Of a DNA stretch of 64,000 bases, positions 61,421 through 64,000 are shown piece after piece. This stretch comes from Metabacillus sp. KUDC1714 (GTDB taxonomy: Bacteria; Bacillota; Bacilli; Bacillales; Bacillaceae). Under the pieces are notes generated by a model. The model had not been told where the DNA came from. It saw only the letters and a list, made by a program, of their open reading frames with translations, and ran no database searches. The stretch covers positions 2,669,501 to 2,733,500 of the forward strand of contig NZ_CP055263.1 in the NCBI RefSeq assembly GCF_014217835.1, in the 5' to 3' direction. Both the position numbers and the translations under genes were made by a program. Every line of letters begins with the position of its first letter. Within the stretch, counting starts at the first letter, position 1.

Positions 61421-61510
61421 ACTATCAAAATTTATATCTTATGGTTGATAGTATAAGTAAAACTAAGGCTTTCGCCATTAGGACTTGGCGATAAGCCAAG
61501 TTTTTCTAAT
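61421..61510 (+). ncRNA. Structured leader element of hemE (shared with prsA leader)
   Basis: ACTATCAA/TTGATAGT hairpin, AAAACTAAG, CTTTCGCCATTAGGACT, GGC..TAAGCC, AAGTTT, TCTAAT: the same blocks in the same order as at 19443-19528 upstream of prsA. GGCTTTCGCCA and TGGCGATAAGCC form a further stem here. It ends about 20 nt before the hemE ATG. No known riboswitch class recognised. Confidence 0.5.
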
Positions 61511-61529
61511 AGAAAGGTGGACTTTTTGG

Positions 61530-62582
61530 ATGGCTGAAAAGAAAATCAATGATACGTTTTTAAAAGCGTGTCGTGGGGAAAAAACGGACTATGTTCCGGT
61601 TTGGTATATGAGACAAGCAGGGAGATCACAGCCTGAATATCGTACGATAAAGGAAAAATACAGCCTCTTTGAAATTACACATCAGCCTGAGCTATGTGCT
61701 TATGTAACGAGGTTGCCTGTAGAACAGTATGATGTCGATGCTGCGATTCTTTACAAAGATATTATGACTCCACTTCCAGCGATTGGTGTAAATGTTGAAA
61801 TTAAATCTGGGATCGGACCAGTCATTGATGACCCAATTCGTTCATTAAGTGATGTTGAAAAGTTAGGAGAAATTGATCCTGAGAGCGATGTTCCATATGT
61901 ACTAGATACGATCAAGCTCTTAACGAAGGAACAGCTTCAAGTACCTTTGATTGGATTTACTGGTGCACCTTTTACAATAGCTAGCTATATGATTGAAGGT
62001 GGTCCTTCAAAAAATTACAACAAAACAAAAGCATTTATGTATGCAGAGCCAAAAGCTTGGTTTGCGTTAATGGATAAGCTAGCTGAAATGAGCATTACAT
62101 ATGTAAAAGCACAAATCAATGCAGGAGCAAAAGCAATTCAAATTTTTGATTCATGGGTTGGTGCACTTAATGTAGCAGATTACCGTTATTATATTAAGCC
62201 AACGATGGAACGAATTTTTAGTGAGTTAAAAAATGAAAACGTACCGTTAATTATGTTCGGAGTAGGTGCAAGTCATTTAGCAAAAGAATGGCATGATTTA
62301 CCTTTAGATGTTGTTGGACTTGATTGGAGACTTCCTATCCAAGAAGCACGTACGATGGGTCTAACGAAAACTCTTCAAGGTAATCTTGATCCTGCTATTT
62401 TACTTTCTCCATGGGAAGTCATTGAAGAAAGAGCGAAAGAGATTTTAGATCAAGGAATGCAGCAGGATGGATACATCTTTAATCTTGGACATGGTGTTTT
62501 TCCCCAAGTGAATCCTGAAAATCTTAAGAAATTAACAACTTTTATTCATGACTATTCTAAGAAAGCAAAAGTAAGCATTTAA
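61530..62582 (+). CDS. hemE: Uroporphyrinogen decarboxylase HemE
   Basis: A 350-residue enzyme decarboxylating uroporphyrinogen III to coproporphyrinogen III (B. subtilis 353). The signature [17 protein letters not shown] is near the N-terminus, [16 protein letters not shown] near 145 and [16 protein letters not shown] near the end. The frame opens 15 codons earlier; AAAGGTGG nine nt before the ATG and alignment to family N-termini favour [10 protein letters not shown]. First gene of the hemEH unit. Confidence 0.93.
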   Translation: MAEKKINDTFLKACRGEKTDYVPVWYMRQAGRSQPEYRTIKEKYSLFEITHQPELCAYVTRLPVEQYDVDAAILYKDIMTPLPAIGVNVEIKSGIGPVIDDPIRSLSDVEKLGEIDPESDVPYVLDTIKLLTKEQLQVPLIGFTGAPFTIASYMIEGGPSKNYNKTKAFMYAEPKAWFALMDKLAEMSITYVKAQINAGAKAIQIFDSWVGALNVADYRYYIKPTMERIFSELKNENVPLIMFGVGASHLAKEWHDLPLDVVGLDWRLPIQEARTMGLTKTLQGNLDPAILLSPWEVIEERAKEILDQGMQQDGYIFNLGHGVFPQVNPENLKKLTTFIHDYSKKAKVSI

Positions 62583-62647
62583 TATTTTTTGTGAAATTAA
62601 TAACTTAATGATATGAGGAATAAGAAACAAACTAGAGGTGAATCATT

Positions 62648-63586
62648 TTGAGTAAGAAAAAAATGGGACTATTAGTTATGGCATATGGAACGCCTTATAA
62701 AGAGGAAGACATTGAACGTTATTATACACATATACGACATGGTCGCAAACCTGCGCCTGAAATGCTTCAGGACTTAAAAGATCGTTATGAGGCAATAGGT
62801 GGAATTTCTCCGCTAGCAAAAATCACAGTTGAACAAGGAGAAAAGCTAGAGCAGCACTTAAACAACATCCAAGATGAGACTGAATTTAAGCTCTATATTG
62901 GCTTAAAACATATCGAACCGTTTATCGAAGACGCTGTAAAGCAAATGCATGAAGATGGGATCACTGAAGCAGTGAGCATCGTCTTGGCTCCACATTTTTC
63001 AACCTTTAGTGTTAAATCATATAATGGGCGTGCGAAAGAAGAAGCAGATAAGCTGGGTATAACAATTACTTCTGTTGAGAGCTGGTATACTGAGCCGAAA
63101 TTCATTACCTATTGGGCAGACAGGGTAAAAGAAACATACGAAAGCATGAAGCCTTCTGAAAGAGAAACAGCTGTACTTGTTGTTTCAGCGCATAGTCTTC
63201 CAGAAAAAATCATTGCTCATGGTGATCCATATCCACAGCAATTACAAGAAACAGCAGACTTAATCGCAGAAGCGGCAGGAGTAAAAGATTATGTCATTGG
63301 CTGGCAAAGTGCTGGTAATACACCAGAGCCATGGTTAGGACCGGACGTTCAAGATTTAACAAGAGATTTATATAAGAATGGTCACAAAACATTTGTGTAT
63401 ATTCCAGTTGGTTTTGTTGCAGATCATCTTGAAGTATTATTTGACAATGATTATGAATGTAAGGTTGTAACAGATGAACTAGGAGCGAGTTATTATCGCC
63501 CGGAAATGCCAAATGCAAGACAAGAATTTATTTCTTGTCTTGGGACTGTTGTTTTGAAACAGTTGAAGCAGAGTACTATTGTTTAA
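62648..63586 (+). CDS. hemH: Coproporphyrin III ferrochelatase HemH (CpfC)
   Basis: A 312-residue ferrochelatase (B. subtilis 310) inserting iron into coproporphyrin III in the Gram-positive haem route. [24 protein letters not shown] is the N-terminus, the metal-binding His is in [12 protein letters not shown] near 182, and [17 protein letters not shown] and [12 protein letters not shown] contain the second conserved residues. The start is TTG after AGAGGTGAATCATT. It is followed by a terminator rather than hemY. Confidence 0.93.
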   Translation: MSKKKMGLLVMAYGTPYKEEDIERYYTHIRHGRKPAPEMLQDLKDRYEAIGGISPLAKITVEQGEKLEQHLNNIQDETEFKLYIGLKHIEPFIEDAVKQMHEDGITEAVSIVLAPHFSTFSVKSYNGRAKEEADKLGITITSVESWYTEPKFITYWADRVKETYESMKPSERETAVLVVSAHSLPEKIIAHGDPYPQQLQETADLIAEAAGVKDYVIGWQSAGNTPEPWLGPDVQDLTRDLYKNGHKTFVYIPVGFVADHLEVLFDNDYECKVVTDELGASYYRPEMPNARQEFISCLGTVVLKQLKQSTIV

Positions 63587-63965
63587 ATTAAAAGAATGCC
63601 TTGCTAAGTTAAGTTCGTAAATATTTTAAAGGAAAAAGCAGTAGATTCTATTGAGAATCTATTGCCTTTTCTGTTTATAATTATTTATAGGTGCTGGAGA
63701 TTATTATATTACAACGGTGAAATTGCTTTATAACATGAACTTTAAGTTAACAGTTTATATCTCAATATATTACCTACATACCCAAAATATATAAAGGGGG
63801 CATTCTTTGTAGAAAGGGTATAATAAAGTGGCAGAAGTTGACACTAAAATAAATGCCTTGTTATTAATTAATCGAATGTATAAAAGTTTAAAATGCCAAT
63901 TATTTTTGTTTTATGTAAATGAAAAACTAGGAGACAAAAAAGACAAAAGTAGAAGAGGAGATACG
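63587..63965 (+). other. hemH-SelO intergenic region
   Basis: About 380 bp with no gene seen. After the hemH terminator it is AT-rich; TTGACA at about 63838 is a possible -35 for the following gene. No trace of hemY was noticed. Confidence 0.5.
63628..63675 (+). terminator. Terminator of hemEH
   Basis: AAAGG, GCA and TAGATTCT pair with AGAATCTA, TGC and CCTTT in one long hairpin, followed by TTCTGTTT. Confidence 0.75.
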
Positions 63966-64000
63966 ATGACAAAAGAAATAATTGATACGGGATGGAACTT
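63966..64000 (+). CDS. Start of a SelO/YdiU-like protein (cut by window end)
   Basis: Only MTKEIIDTGWN is visible after AAGAGGAG and a suitable spacer. The TGWN block at this distance from the start resembles the N-terminus of YdiU/SelO-type protein adenylyltransferases (GWNFDNSYARLP). The identification rests on these few residues. Confidence 0.4.
   Translation, partial: MTKEIIDTGWN

Overview
The window looks like chromosome from a low-GC, spore-forming Bacillaceae (Bacillus/Metabacillus type). Gene content and order follow the Bacillus subtilis yheB-yheA-yhaX-hemZ-yhaR-yhaQPONML-prsA-yhaJI-hpr-yhaH-trpP-serC-hit-ecsABC-yhaA stretch, and resume after an island with yhgC(hmoB)-pbpF-hemE-hemH. 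Organism and gene names are inferred from remembered protein families and synteny; no database search was run.

Layout. Positions 1-5.4 kb: yheB (cut by the window edge), yheA, yhaX, plus a permuted NlpC/P60-like protein, a CdsA-like membrane protein and a small anchored protein that I do not recall from the B. subtilis order. Positions 5.6-23.5 kb: hemZ, an AraC/GyrI regulator, yhaR, small genes, the yhaQP ABC exporter, the yhaONM nuclease group, yhaL, prsA, two 27-residue YjcZ-type proteins, yhaJ, yhaI, hpr and yhaH. Positions 23.5-32 kb: trpP with a TRAP-type leader, serC, hit, a roughly 650-nt non-coding tandem array, ecsABC, a flotillin remnant and yhaA. Positions 32-36 kb: a PAP2 phosphatase, a lipoprotein and a self-contained GntR/ABC operon. 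Positions 36.3-49 kb: a ureide (uric acid) catabolic island: permease, OHCU decarboxylase, uricase, HIU hydrolase, PucR, allantoate amidohydrolase, PucG, amidase, FAH-family protein, allantoinase and aldo/keto reductase. Positions 49.1-50.9 kb: an IS1182-type element with a frameshifted transposase. Positions 51-57.6 kb: MFS transporter, cytosolic gamma-glutamyltransferase-like Ntn hydrolase, Lrp regulator, paired CHR half-transporters and an ion-transporter-superfamily permease. Positions 58-64 kb: hmoB, pbpF, hemE, hemH and the first codons of a SelO-like gene. hemY, which follows hemH in B. subtilis, is not there.

How the genes work together. The island can take urate to HIU, OHCU, allantoin, allantoate and ureidoglycine. 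PucG then makes oxalurate and glycine. The amidase and the GGT-like protein resemble families used in Klebsiella for the oxalurate/oxamate tail, so oxalate plus ammonia is a plausible end point. Xanthine dehydrogenase genes are absent from the window.

Most unusual signals. (1) A minus-strand, terminator-ended array between hit and ecsA carries seven AATGAGGTG modules in 264-bp higher-order repeats, and its predicted stems change in step between copies. (2) A shared structured leader of about 88 nt lies upstream of both prsA and hemE. (3) Several dispersed palindromic repeat families are present, one with clear compensatory changes in its central stem.
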